Source: Aequorivita todarodis (lineage in GTDB: Bacteria; Bacteroidota; Bacteroidia; Flavobacteriales; Flavobacteriaceae). Taken from it: a stretch of DNA of 64,000 bases. This document shows, in pieces, positions 25,757 to 34,478 of this stretch. The notes under the pieces were generated by a model, which was not told where the DNA came from, ran no database searches, and saw only the letters and a list, made by a program, of their open reading frames with translations. The stretch lies in assembly GCF_028561335.1 (NCBI RefSeq), contig NZ_JAQQTG010000015.1, positions 65,433 to 129,432 on the forward strand. Direction: 5' to 3'. The stretch's first letter is position 1. Every line of letters starts with the position of its first letter. A program made the position numbers and the translations under genes.

Positions 25757-26116
25757 TTAAAACTTCGGAATATAAATAATGCACCCGATACTCACTGCGG
25801 TAAGTGCAGCGAAAAAGACCGCTCCCGCAGCCACATCCTTTATAAAACCTATTTTGTTGTGAAAATCGGGGTGGACAAAATCGGCAATTTCCTCGGCTGC
25901 GGTATTTAGGCCCTCAATGCTCATTACCAGCCCGATGGCGAATATTTGCAGCATCCATTCCGTGGCGGAGATTTCAAAGTAAAATCCCGCAAAGGTCATA
26001 ATGATGCCGATTACCGCCTGTACCTGTATGCTCGCCTCGTGCCGCAACAAGAGCAAAGCGCCCTTGAATGCGTACCCGCATCCTTTTAGGCGCTTTCCTA
26101 TATATGAATTCCACAT
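25757..26116 (-). CDS. dgkA: Diacylglycerol kinase family protein (prokaryotic, small)
   Basis: 119 residues. An integral membrane kinase of the DgkA/undecaprenol-kinase type that phosphorylates a membrane lipid alcohol with ATP. Seen: the amphipathic start RLKGCGYAFKGALLLLRHE, three membrane helices, and the signature EGLNTAAEEIADFVHPDFHN followed by KDVAAGAVF. The catalytic Glu in EGLNTA and the Asp in KDVAAGA are present. Its start overlaps the tpx stop by one base (26116). In Gram-positives this subfamily acts on undecaprenol; the substrate here is not decided by sequence. It sits in the envelope/division cluster. Confidence 0.93.
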   Translation of the reverse strand: MWNSYIGKRLKGCGYAFKGALLLLRHEASIQVQAVIGIIMTFAGFYFEISATEWMLQIFAIGLVMSIEGLNTAAEEIADFVHPDFHNKIGFIKDVAAGAVFFAALTAVSIGCIIYIPKF

Positions 26117-26616
26117 TAGCGTAGTGAACTTATTGCGGCGGAGTAATCGGGTTCTTCGCCAATGCTCGGTACCTGCTGGCTGTGGATTACTTTTGCGTTT
26201 TCGTCCAGAACCACGACGGCGCGCGAATGTAGCCCCCGTAGGGCTCCGCTGGTCATTTCCACCCCGTAGCTTTTTCCGAAGTTGCCGTCGCGGAAATCAG
26301 AAAGCATTTCCAAGTTTTTTATCCCTTCGGCGGCGCAAAATCGTTTTTGCGCAAAGGGCAGGTCTTTTGAAACACAAAGGATTTTGGTATTGTTGAGTTT
26401 TGAAGCTTCTTCGTTGAATTTTCGCGCCGATGTGGCGCAAACTCCCGTATCGATACTGGGAAAAATGTTCATGATTACTCGCGATCCTTTATAATCGGAA
26501 AGCTTTTTTGAGCCTAAATCCTGCGCCGTAAGATTAAAATCTGGGGCGGTGTCGCCAATTTTTGGAAGTGTTCCCACGGTTTCCACGGTATTTTCTCCAA
26601 GTTTTATTTGTGCCAT
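26116..26616 (-). CDS. tpx: Thiol peroxidase (atypical 2-Cys peroxiredoxin)
   Basis: 166 residues from the ATG at 26614-26616 (MAQIKLGENTVETVG), the normal Tpx length; the 12-codon extension is rejected. It reduces hydrogen and alkyl peroxides using thioredoxin. Peroxidatic Cys60 is in SIDTGVCATSARKF and resolving Cys94 in KRFCAAEG; both and the catalytic Thr57 and Arg are present. GNFGKSYGVEM is the usual C-terminal motif. It leads the minus-strand block tpx-dgkA with one-base overlap. The thioredoxin at 33371-33685 in this window could be its reductant, though no link is shown. Confidence 0.96.
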   Translation of the reverse strand: MAQIKLGENTVETVGTLPKIGDTAPDFNLTAQDLGSKKLSDYKGSRVIMNIFPSIDTGVCATSARKFNEEASKLNNTKILCVSKDLPFAQKRFCAAEGIKNLEMLSDFRDGNFGKSYGVEMTSGALRGLHSRAVVVLDENAKVIHSQQVPSIGEEPDYSAAISSLR

Positions 26617-26755
26617 AGTTTCTAAAATATTTGTTTCCCTAAAAATAAGCATTCATTTTAAGTTAGTTTGCAAAAGCGGTCATAAAGGTTGGGTTTTTTC
26701 AGAAATAAAACGAAAACTACCCAAAAGGGTAATTGATTGGGGCTTGGCTTTAAAA

Positions 26756-26763
26756 TACATTTG
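26756..26763 (+). promoter_or_regulatory. Complete Bacteroidota promoter before the PCMD/beta-helix gene
   Basis: The -7 element TACATTTG lies 31 bp before the ATG at 26795, and a TTG -33 box stands at 26733-26735 with a 20-bp spacer, within the known 17-23 range. Confidence 0.6.
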
Positions 26764-26794
26764 AAACACTAACTACTTGTTTAAACATCAGATT

Positions 26795-28360
26795 ATGAAA
26801 AGGTTATTCTACATTTTGGCATTTTTATTTATTGTGCCCGCCATTGCCCAAACCGATTGTATTGAGATTCCCAATGGAAATTTTCAGGAATGGTCTGCAA
26901 ATGACGATCCGGTAAACTGGCTTACCACAAATATGGGCGATACATACGGCACGCCCAATGTGGGTTTTGATATGCGGAATGTGTTCAAAACGCCTGGAAA
27001 ATTTGGCTTTGGCGTGCGCATAAAGAATGCTTCGGTGCTTGAGATGCTCAAAAAGGAAAAACCCGAAGAGTTTGCAAAATTGCCTCCCTCCATTAAAGAA
27101 CAACTTCGGAAGAGTTCCTTCAGCGGCTCCTTGTTTACCTGTCAGGGCGATTGTGAAGGCGCTACCTTGGCAGAGAACGAAATCTTTATGCGCGAAAATA
27201 TGAGCTTCCCTGTGGCAAAAGCTCCCGGGGCCCTGTGCGGGTATTACAAGGCAAACCTAAAGGAAGGTGATAAACTGTGGATTTGGCCTATACTTTTTAC
27301 GGACAACAAAGCTTTTGCCGGTGGCGTAATGCCCGGGGAAACGGCTTCCGTAATTTCAAAAAGTACAGGCGACTGGACACCGTTCAGAATTCCGCTGCGT
27401 ATTTTACCGGGCCGAAAAGTGGCAAAGGCAACCGTACAATTGCAAATGGTAAACAGCGGTTTTCCCGTAACGCCGCCATATGGAATGAGCGCTATGGAAT
27501 TGGCCCAAAAATACCCTAGTACCGATGGTAGCGAAATATTTATTGACGAGCTCTGTTTTTGTGGCGAAGCAGATTACATTGCCGAGGACGACCCCATTCT
27601 GGATGGAATTGACTTGGGCGGAGGTGTTTCAGAAAATCCCAATGACGACGGTAATGACGGTAATGATGATGACAATTCAGAAAACATTTGGGTCGCCACC
27701 CAGGGTAACGATGCTAATTCGGGAGCCAAAACAGCCCCATTTGCAACACTTCAAAAAGCCTTGGATGTTGCTCACGGAAAACGTAAAAGCGGCAAAAAGG
27801 CGACCATTATTATCAGGGACGGTACCTATAATCAGTCCGCAACGGTGCAGTGGGGCGCTTCGGGTTTACCGCCACTTACCATAAAGGCGGAACATGCCCA
27901 TCAGGCTATTTTTGTGGGTTCCGAAAAAATTTCAAACCACATTACATGGCAGCATTTTGGGCAGGATATTTATAAGGCATCTGAAGCAAAGCTGCATCCC
28001 AATATGATAGCTGCGGTTACCGATTATTCAAACCCGTACCAAAATTCGGTTCCGGCATTGCTCGTAAACGGCGAAGTTTTGGCTTATACCCAAGCCGTCC
28101 AGCAAACCGATGGCAGCTATTTTATTTCGCCGCAGCTAACGATGGTGCATCCAAAAAATGGTGTGGTATTGGGCAATGCAAGCGTTGAGGTTTCAGTTTT
28201 GCCACACGCCCTAAAAATGGAAGGCGGAAGCTCCGTGCTTGTTACGGGGCTTAGGTTTAAAGGCTATCCCATATCAAGTTTGCCTGCCGGTACGGTTGAA
28301 TTTAAATCCGGATTGGATGTGGGGGGCAATGTGAACGTGAGCAATTGTTTGTATAAATAA
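26795..28360 (+). CDS. Exported protein: PCMD-like domain plus incomplete parallel beta-helix
   Basis: 521 residues from the ATG at 26795, which gives the signal MKRLFYILAFLFIVPAIAQ. Residues about 20-265 resemble the carbohydrate-binding-like domain found in PCMD proteins (CIEIPNGNFQEWSANDDPVN, CGYYKANLKEGDKLWIW). A linker of Asp and Asn (about 285-310, built from near-repeats of GGTAATGAC) follows. Then comes the start of a polysaccharide-lyase-type helix: NIWVATQGNDANSG and APFATLQKALDVA, a DUF1565-like motif. The protein stops after about 210 residues of this region, at the point where helix turns begin (VSNCLYK). Enzymes of this fold are usually longer, so it may be truncated or only binding. 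Confidence 0.65.
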   Translation: MKRLFYILAFLFIVPAIAQTDCIEIPNGNFQEWSANDDPVNWLTTNMGDTYGTPNVGFDMRNVFKTPGKFGFGVRIKNASVLEMLKKEKPEEFAKLPPSIKEQLRKSSFSGSLFTCQGDCEGATLAENEIFMRENMSFPVAKAPGALCGYYKANLKEGDKLWIWPILFTDNKAFAGGVMPGETASVISKSTGDWTPFRIPLRILPGRKVAKATVQLQMVNSGFPVTPPYGMSAMELAQKYPSTDGSEIFIDELCFCGEADYIAEDDPILDGIDLGGGVSENPNDDGNDGNDDDNSENIWVATQGNDANSGAKTAPFATLQKALDVAHGKRKSGKKATIIIRDGTYNQSATVQWGASGLPPLTIKAEHAHQAIFVGSEKISNHITWQHFGQDIYKASEAKLHPNMIAAVTDYSNPYQNSVPALLVNGEVLAYTQAVQQTDGSYFISPQLTMVHPKNGVVLGNASVEVSVLPHALKMEGGSSVLVTGLRFKGYPISSLPAGTVEFKSGLDVGGNVNVSNCLYK

Positions 28361-28402
28361 TTCAAGGTTTTAACTATTTAGTTCCAACCGTGCTCTTCCT
28401 CG

Positions 28403-29092
28403 TTATTTTGATTTTCGCATATCACTAAGTTCGTGTCCCTCGGTATTGAAAACTTCGGCATCTATTTTTTTGGAAAGATTTTCTATTTGAAGAATAATGC
28501 TGCCGTTTCTTTTTTTATCGAAAAGGGTAGTATAAAGCGCAAGCCCTTTGATGCCACAATTGGCTAAGGTTTCAATCTCCTCGCCGTCCTTTCCAGCACC
28601 CACAAATTGATAGGCCATTACCTGTGTAAGGCTCAGTTCAATTTCCTTTGCTACCCAAAAGGTTGCATCTATTTCTTCGTTGCCACAAAAAATTTCTTGG
28701 GTACTATATCCGTTTATTTCCTTTCTGTTCTCGGTATAATTTACTTCTGAATTGGACAAAACATCTTTTTCCCCTGAGGCATATTTCATTGTTGGCCAAT
28801 ATTTATTGTTCATTGGTAAGATATATCCGCCTTTTTTACCGTTCATTTCAAAAAGCCCTGTAATCGTGGAATCGGCGGGACTAAAAACCAATCGCAGGTC
28901 TGGCTGATTGCCTCCGGCGTGAATTATTATTGCGGTCTTGTCTTTCCCAAAAAAGTAGGAAACTGAATCACTATGCTTGTTTCCGCTGCTGCTTTCCTGG
29001 GAAATTTTAAGCTCAAAACTGCCCGTGAAATTTTGGGTAAAGCCCATTTGATTTGCAATGAAGAAAATTGCTATTAAGATTGAATGTTTCAT
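28403..29092 (-). CDS. Exported DUF4412-like protein
   Basis: 229 residues. Signal MKHSILIAIFFIANQMGFTQ, then a single domain opening FTGSFELKISQ with SVSYFFGKDKTAIII, PADSTITGLFEMNGKKGG and KEINGYSTQEIFC. This succession recalls DUF4412, a periplasmic beta-sheet fold of unknown role that resembles LolA-like lipid binders. It stands alone, downstream of and co-directional with the histidine kinase/regulator pair after a 48-bp gap, but no overlap or shared promoter proves an operon. Its 3' end faces the beta-helix gene. Family assignment is tentative. Confidence 0.55.
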   Translation of the reverse strand: MKHSILIAIFFIANQMGFTQNFTGSFELKISQESSSGNKHSDSVSYFFGKDKTAIIIHAGGNQPDLRLVFSPADSTITGLFEMNGKKGGYILPMNNKYWPTMKYASGEKDVLSNSEVNYTENRKEINGYSTQEIFCGNEEIDATFWVAKEIELSLTQVMAYQFVGAGKDGEEIETLANCGIKGLALYTTLFDKKRNGSIILQIENLSKKIDAEVFNTEGHELSDMRKSK

Positions 29093-29140
29093 TGGTGTTG
29101 TTTTTAGGATTTGAAAAGCGTTGTTCCCTCACTGAAAAAT

Positions 29141-29773
29141 TCAGAAAAGCCCTTTTTTAAAGCCTTTTGTAACGGCTTCTGCCCGGGAATTGACGTGCAA
29201 TTTTTTATAGATGTTTTTTATATGGGCCTTAATGGTGTTCGTTGATACGAACAGCTCATCGGCAATTTGCCTGTTATTGGTGCCATTGCTCAATTTTTGA
29301 AGCACTTCCAGCTCTCTTTCACTTAAAATATTTTCTTTGGAAGGCTTAAACGAGGCGATGACCAATCGGGCAATGGAAGGACTCATAGGCGCGCCGCCTT
29401 CAAAGACTTCGCGAATGCCGTTGAGCAAAAATTTTGAATGGTTGCCTTTTAGCAAATAGCCTACAGCTCCCTGTCGCAATGCCGAAAAAACGAGCTCAGA
29501 TTCCTCGTGTACGGTAAGCATCACGATGTTCAAGTCGGGCTGCAGTTTTTTAAATGCTCCAATGGCCTCGATCCCACTTATTCCGGGCAGGTCTATGTCC
29601 AGCAATAATACATCGGGGAGGAGTTCCGAAAAACCCTCCAAAGCCGTCTCGGCAGAAAGAAAGGCGCCACTTACCTTAAAACCCTCAGTACTGTTCAACA
29701 TTTGCTGAAGTGATTTCAGGATAAGGGCATCGTCCTCCACTATGCATATTCGTATGGTTTTCTGGGCATTCAT
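29141..29773 (-). CDS. Response regulator, NarL/LuxR type
   Basis: 210 residues. The receiver domain (1-125) has the acidic pocket EDD at 13-15, the phospho-acceptor Asp59 in VLLLDIDLPG and the lysine in GYLLKGNHS. The LuxR helix-turn-helix (about 146-210) reads LSERELEVLQKLSNG and STNTIKAHIKNIYKKL. It lies 32 bp behind the propeller histidine kinase and is surely its partner: phosphotransfer to Asp59 would activate DNA binding. The regulon cannot be told; the adjacent DUF4412-like gene is one possible target. Confidence 0.93.
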   Translation of the reverse strand: MNAQKTIRICIVEDDALILKSLQQMLNSTEGFKVSGAFLSAETALEGFSELLPDVLLLDIDLPGISGIEAIGAFKKLQPDLNIVMLTVHEESELVFSALRQGAVGYLLKGNHSKFLLNGIREVFEGGAPMSPSIARLVIASFKPSKENILSERELEVLQKLSNGTNNRQIADELFVSTNTIKAHIKNIYKKLHVNSRAEAVTKGFKKGLF

Positions 29774-29805
29774 TGGCTTTCAGAAAGATAGGTGTTTATA
29801 TTGTT

Positions 29806-32800
29806 TTATCCATTACCCAAGCGGGTAGTTTCCAGAAGGAGCGTAAGTTTGGTGCCGCCGTTGGTTTCAGATTTTATTTTTAAAAGTCCGCCCAGGGCCT
29901 CTGCGCGTTCCTTCATATTTAACAGCCCGTTGCCTCGCTTGGTTGTTTCATTGTCAAAACCCTTTCCGTTGTCCTTGAGTATGAGCTGTAACCTACCGGG
30001 TTTTGAATTCACTTTAAAACTGATTTCCGAAGGGTTCGCGTGTTTTATGCTATTGTTTATGGCTTCCTTTAAAAGAAGAAGCAGGTGTCTTCTTTCGGAC
30101 ATGTTCAGCACTTTCTTTTTGAGGTTTTCCGAAATATGTTCAGCCTTGAATTGAACTTTTGCATATTCACAGAATTTTCCGGCAAATTCCACAAATCGGT
30201 TCAACGTATCAAAAACATTGTCCTTGGTTGGGTCCAGCGCCCAAATAAAATCGTGCATCCCGCTGTTCAGCTCTTGCAGGTTGGTATCAATTTGATTGAG
30301 GTATTCCAGCATTTCAGGGTTTTTTTCAGAATTCATTTTGGCGAGTTCGGTAATGAGCGCAATGCGGGTAATCTGCGTGCCCGCTTCGTCGTGAAAATCG
30401 CGGGAGCTGCGCTTTCTGAAGATATCGCGTTCCTGCGTCCGTGCCAGTTCAAGTTGCCGTTCCTGCTGCAGGCGAAATTTCAAAAATAAATAGACACTGC
30501 CAATGGCCAAAAAACCGTAGAGCAGGTATGCCCACCAGCTTAAATACCACGGAGAGGGCATTTTTAGCACGAGCCGGGCCGTTTCGCTCCACAGGCCGTC
30601 GTTGTTGGCAGCCTTTGCCAGTAGGGTATAGGTACCGGGGTCTAAATTGGAACGGGTAATCACGGGGTTTTCCGATTCAATCCAGGCATCGTCAAAACCT
30701 TCCATTTTGTGGGCGTAGCGCATTTCCTCGGGAAGGGTAAAATTAACGGCGTTTATGGTGAAGGAAATAATTTTGTCCGAAGCTTTCAGGGTAACTTTTT
30801 GGACATAGGGAATATCCTTGGGGATGGAAGTTGTTTCTAACTTTTTATCGGAAATGGGCACGGGCACGTTCAAAATCCGAAAGTCTGAAAATGACACTTT
30901 CGGCGGAAATGGATTGGTATATATTTCCTTCGGTTTAAAACGCACGATGCCTTTGGTGCCGCCAAAATAGATGATGCTGTCCTTGGTAAGTTGCGCGGCA
31001 TTGTGATTGAACTCAAAATTTTTGGCATTCAATATTTTTTTATAGGAAGTGGCCTTTTTTTCGGAAGTGTTTAGTTTGGAAATGCCGTTTCCGGTGCTAA
31101 TCCAGTATTCGTTTTCCTTCGTTTTTATTATTTCTGAAGTGAAATTGCTGGAAAGCCCATTTTCAACGGTATATTTATAATGTTCTGGATTTTCGGAAGT
31201 GAGCAATTCCTCGACATTCGGGAAATGGAAGACCCCGGCTTCGGTGGCGAGCAATGCCTCATTTCCGCTGAAATGGTAATCGTTCACCACTTTCATTAAA
31301 AATGGGGCATCGCCCTTTATTCTTTTAAAGGAGGTTTCCGTGGCGGGGTTTTCAATAATAACGCCGCCCAAATTGAAATTTCCCGCCCATATCCGTTGCT
31401 GTGGGTCAATGGCCAAGGTAACTACATAATCTTTTGAGGAGGTTTCCGGGTTTTGGTCTTTATACCGAAACTGTCGTGCCTTTCCGTCGCCATCAAAGGC
31501 AATTATTCCTGCTCCGTGGGTTGCCAGCCAGGTTTTGTTCCCCGCATCGTTTACAATTTCATAAATCCGTTTTTCGGGAAGTTTGTTTTCCGCAATGGAG
31601 CCTTCGGGCACTGTTGAAATGGTATATTCAAAATTGTTTCTGTCGGGCCAACTGATTATATGAAGCCCCCCGGGACTGCTGGCCCAAATGTTTCCCTTTT
31701 TGTCTTCTTCCAAAGAATAGATGGCGCTGCTCCGCAAGTGGTTGTCGCCATTCCCTTGTTTTATGTGATGGTATTTTTCCTCGCCATTTTCATCTTTCCA
31801 AAGCACGGTAATGCCGCTGTCCATAAAGCCGAACCAGAGATAACCCTGGGAGTCCTCCAAAATACTGAAGGCATTGTTGCTGGAAATACTTTGTGGGTCG
31901 GCGTTGTTGTGTTTCAGTATTTCGAATTGGTTCAGGTAGGGGTCATACACATCCAAACCCGCGGGAGAGCCGAGCCATATTCTGTTTTGCGCGTCGCGGT
32001 ATAGTTTTTTTATTGCGTTTTGTGAAATGGACGCCGGGTTGTCCGTTTCACTTCTGTAATAGTTGATTGTATTATTTTTTTGGTCAAAAACAGCCACGCC
32101 GAAATAACTGGCTATCCAAAGTCTGTTTAACTGGTCTTCCTCAAAATCATAAACCGTGGTTTTTCCTTCCTCGGAATCGACAAGTTGGGGTAAATGCTGA
32201 AAAGCAGGATTGCGAATGTCGCCGGTCATTTGGATAACGCCATCATAATCCGTCCCGATCCAGATTGTTCCCAAGGCATCCTGAAACAATGTCCCCAGGC
32301 CCTTTTCACGCAGGTTTATCGGAATCGTGATTTGTTTGAAAACATTTTTCCTTGGGTCAAATTCAATCAAACCTTCGTCGGTGGCAAGAAGCAATGAACC
32401 GTTTTTTAGGGGAAGCATATCGATAATGGAATAAATCTGGGGAATGTTTTCCGTATCCTTTTTATGCCACCAAGAAGTGATTTGGTGCGTTTTCGTGTTA
32501 ATTTTTGAAAGCCCCGCATTGGTGCCCAGCCAGAGATAGTCGCCCTCCTCACGGATTACCTTTATTATTCTTCCCGCCAGGCAATTTTTACAATCCCCGA
32601 CTTTGGTAAAGTTTGTGAATTTTTCTGTTTGGGGATCGTATTTTGAAAGCCCAGCGGAAGTGCCGACCCAAATCATTTTGTTCTTATCCTCGAAGACGCT
32701 TCTTATTTTATGATTTGGAAGGGTATTGGTGCTGTCCGCTGAAACATTAAAAACCTTGAAACTGCTTCCGTTTCCCCTGTTCAGGCCATTTGCCGTCCCA

Positions 32801-32958
32801 ATCCATAAATAGCCATTGCTGTCCTGGAACAATGCGGTAATGTTTGAGCCCGACAATCCTTGCTCCACCCCGTAATGTTGAAATGAAAAATGGTTTTGCG
32901 CCAAAAGAACGCTCGTGAAGCCTAAAAACAATAATAATTGAAACAGAAAAATTTTCAT
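29806..32958 (-). CDS. Propeller sensor histidine kinase (HisKA_3 class)
   Basis: 1050 residues. Signal MKIFLFQLLLFLGFTSVLLA. A two-component-propeller region (about 22-690) with many LWIGT/IWVGT turns. A Y_Y_Y domain (about 715-795), a membrane helix YLSWWAYLLYGFLAIGSVYL near 803-826, and the dimerisation helix with RDFHDEAGTQITRIA (His about 856). The ATPase has KEAINNSIKHANP (N box) and an intact DNGKGF. Unlike the HTCS at 7587 it has no receiver or DNA-binding domain and signals to the separate LuxR-type regulator immediately downstream. Input is unknown. The H-D-E-A form of the phospho-acceptor motif is a variant of the usual H-(D/E)-x-x-Q. Confidence 0.93.
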   Translation of the reverse strand: MKIFLFQLLLFLGFTSVLLAQNHFSFQHYGVEQGLSGSNITALFQDSNGYLWIGTANGLNRGNGSSFKVFNVSADSTNTLPNHKIRSVFEDKNKMIWVGTSAGLSKYDPQTEKFTNFTKVGDCKNCLAGRIIKVIREEGDYLWLGTNAGLSKINTKTHQITSWWHKKDTENIPQIYSIIDMLPLKNGSLLLATDEGLIEFDPRKNVFKQITIPINLREKGLGTLFQDALGTIWIGTDYDGVIQMTGDIRNPAFQHLPQLVDSEEGKTTVYDFEEDQLNRLWIASYFGVAVFDQKNNTINYYRSETDNPASISQNAIKKLYRDAQNRIWLGSPAGLDVYDPYLNQFEILKHNNADPQSISSNNAFSILEDSQGYLWFGFMDSGITVLWKDENGEEKYHHIKQGNGDNHLRSSAIYSLEEDKKGNIWASSPGGLHIISWPDRNNFEYTISTVPEGSIAENKLPEKRIYEIVNDAGNKTWLATHGAGIIAFDGDGKARQFRYKDQNPETSSKDYVVTLAIDPQQRIWAGNFNLGGVIIENPATETSFKRIKGDAPFLMKVVNDYHFSGNEALLATEAGVFHFPNVEELLTSENPEHYKYTVENGLSSNFTSEIIKTKENEYWISTGNGISKLNTSEKKATSYKKILNAKNFEFNHNAAQLTKDSIIYFGGTKGIVRFKPKEIYTNPFPPKVSFSDFRILNVPVPISDKKLETTSIPKDIPYVQKVTLKASDKIISFTINAVNFTLPEEMRYAHKMEGFDDAWIESENPVITRSNLDPGTYTLLAKAANNDGLWSETARLVLKMPSPWYLSWWAYLLYGFLAIGSVYLFLKFRLQQERQLELARTQERDIFRKRSSRDFHDEAGTQITRIALITELAKMNSEKNPEMLEYLNQIDTNLQELNSGMHDFIWALDPTKDNVFDTLNRFVEFAGKFCEYAKVQFKAEHISENLKKKVLNMSERRHLLLLLKEAINNSIKHANPSEISFKVNSKPGRLQLILKDNGKGFDNETTKRGNGLLNMKERAEALGGLLKIKSETNGGTKLTLLLETTRLGNG

Positions 32959-33088
32959 TCATAAAATGGTTAGCCTCTGAAAGTTACGAAATTATCCGTG
33001 AATGAAGTATTTAAGCGTAAACAAGATACGATTGTTTTAAACTCTAAATCTGTTGTTACAACACGTGAGACCAGGATGGGGCAAAAAA

Positions 33089-33120
33089 AAATCCCTCTGC
33101 AATAAGTTGCAAAGGGATTT
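33089..33120 (-). terminator. Terminator of the ahpC-trx-DUF6952 operon
   Basis: 14-bp stem AAATCCCTCTGCAA / TTGCAAAGGGATTT with one mismatch and a 4-nt loop. On the minus strand it is followed by eight or more T. Confidence 0.8.
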
Positions 33121-33141
33121 TCCCAACATTAATCTAAAAAT

Positions 33142-33390
33142 TTATCGGTCTATGGAGCCCAATACTTTCTGTGCAAATGCATTTGCCGCATCGCGCTCCG
33201 GGATGCCGTCCTCAATCATTTTGTGGACTTCCACCGCTCCGCAAAGATTGGTGATAAGTTCGCCAATGATGTCCATCTCTTCATCGGTTATCCGGCTGTA
33301 TTCGCTATACGATTCCAAAACTTCGATACAATTTTCTATCTGTGCCGTGGAATTGTTTCGCTGAATATGTCTAATTACGGGCAACTTCAT
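33142..33390 (-). CDS. DUF6952 family protein
   Basis: 82 residues, MKLPVIRHIQRNNSTAQIEN through EEMDIIGELITNLCGAVEVH to AQKVLGSIDR. Length, start and end match what I recall of DUF6952, a small acidic cytoplasmic protein found after thioredoxin in Flavobacteriia and without known function. Its ATG overlaps the thioredoxin gene by 20 bp, and a strong terminator follows, so it is the last gene of the peroxide-defence operon. A redox-linked role is inferred from context alone; the single Cys is not in a CxxC motif. Confidence 0.8.
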   Translation of the reverse strand: MKLPVIRHIQRNNSTAQIENCIEVLESYSEYSRITDEEMDIIGELITNLCGAVEVHKMIEDGIPERDAANAFAQKVLGSIDR

Positions 33391-33685
33391 CTACAAGATC
33401 TTTTAAGAGTTCAAACTTGTTGGTCTGTACCTGGTTTACCAATTCGCCGTTTTTAAAACTTGCGAAGGTTGGCAGATTGTCCACATTCGCCATTTTTCTA
33501 CTTTCCGGGAATTTTTCGGCGTCAACCAAAACGAATTTGTAATCTTCAGTTTCCGAAGCCAATTTTTTAAATTTCGGCTTCATCAATCTGCAATTGCCGC
33601 ACCAGCCCGCCGAAAACTGGACGATTACGTCCTTCTCTTCCGCTACAAGTTGTTGTAGGCTATCGTCTTTTAGTTCGAGTACCAT
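33371..33685 (-). CDS. Thioredoxin family protein
   Basis: 104 residues, a stand-alone thioredoxin fold without signal peptide. The active site is WCGNC (Cys29, Cys32) rather than the standard WCGPC. The cis-proline is in DNLPTFASFKNGE. The Pro-to-Asn change in the CxxC loop should alter redox potential. Three bases separate it from ahpC and it overlaps DUF6952, so it most likely reduces AhpC, replacing the AhpF found in other phyla. The Tpx in this window may also use it. Confidence 0.93.
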   Translation of the reverse strand: MVLELKDDSLQQLVAEEKDVIVQFSAGWCGNCRLMKPKFKKLASETEDYKFVLVDAEKFPESRKMANVDNLPTFASFKNGELVNQVQTNKFELLKDLVDEVARN

Positions 33686-33688
33686 AAT

Positions 33689-34324
33689 TTAGTTTCTTAA
33701 ATAAGTGGCAACACCTTCACGGTTGGCGATCATTGCTTCTTTTCCTTCTTCCCAGTTTGCTGGGCAAACCTCCCCTTTTTGCTGTACGTGGGTGTAAGCA
33801 TCTACCAATCTAATGAACTCGTTTACATTTCTTCCCAAAGGCATATCGTTCACACTTTCGTGGAAAATTTTTCCTTCTTCGTCAATCAAATAAGTTGCGC
33901 GATAGGTTACGTTGTCACCGTCAACCATCAATAAGCCGGTTTCCTCGTCATAACGCTCATTGGTAATATCAAGGATTCCAAGGGCGTTCGAAAGGTTGCG
34001 GTTTGTATCTGCAAGCAGCGGGTAGGTTACACCTTCAATTCCACCGTTGTCCTTTGGCGTGTTCAACCACGCGAAGTGTACTTCGGGAGTATCGCAAGAG
34101 GCACCGATAACCATAGTGTTACGGTCTGCAAATTTTGAAAGTGCTTCCTGAAAAGAGTGGATTTCGGTTGGGCATACAAAAGTGAAATCTTTTGGATACC
34201 AGAAAAGCAATACTTTTTTGTTGTTTTTCTTTGCTTCTTCAAGCACATTAAGTTTAAAAGTATCCCCCATTTCGTTCATTGCATCTACTGAAATGTTTGG
34301 GAATTTTTTTCCTACTAATGACAT
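33689..34324 (-). CDS. ahpC: Peroxiredoxin AhpC, typical 2-Cys
   Basis: 211 residues, somewhat longer than E. coli AhpC. Peroxidatic Cys51 is in YPKDFTFVCPTEIHSF, the resolving Cys is in GEVCPANWEEG, and the catalytic Arg follows in the usual place. It reduces hydrogen peroxide and organic hydroperoxides in the cytoplasm. No ahpF is adjacent; the next gene is a thioredoxin, the likely electron donor. The promoter element TATCTTTG at 34362-34369 gives a leader of about 35 nt. No OxyR-type operator could be recognised by eye. Confidence 0.96.
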   Translation of the reverse strand: MSLVGKKFPNISVDAMNEMGDTFKLNVLEEAKKNNKKVLLFWYPKDFTFVCPTEIHSFQEALSKFADRNTMVIGASCDTPEVHFAWLNTPKDNGGIEGVTYPLLADTNRNLSNALGILDITNERYDEETGLLMVDGDNVTYRATYLIDEEGKIFHESVNDMPLGRNVNEFIRLVDAYTHVQQKGEVCPANWEEGKEAMIANREGVATYLRN

Positions 34325-34361
34325 AATTTTATTATTTATTGTTATTGATTATTTTCTGTGG

Positions 34362-34369
34362 CAAAGATA
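34362..34369 (-). promoter_or_regulatory. -7 promoter element for ahpC
   Basis: On the minus strand TATCTTTG, a perfect TAnnTTTG, 38 bp before the ahpC ATG. Confidence 0.55.
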
Positions 34370-34478
34370 GAAACTCCTTATGGATAAAGGAAAGTTCCCG
34401 AATGGATTAATCTATAAACCGATAGATTTTTGCAATAGGTTAAATTTTTAACAATAAATAAAAATTATCGAAGAAGAA

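Noticed and set aside
33371-34324. AhpC with an AhpF partner
   Set aside because: The next gene is a 104-residue thioredoxin and the third is DUF6952; no flavoprotein disulfide reductase is present there.
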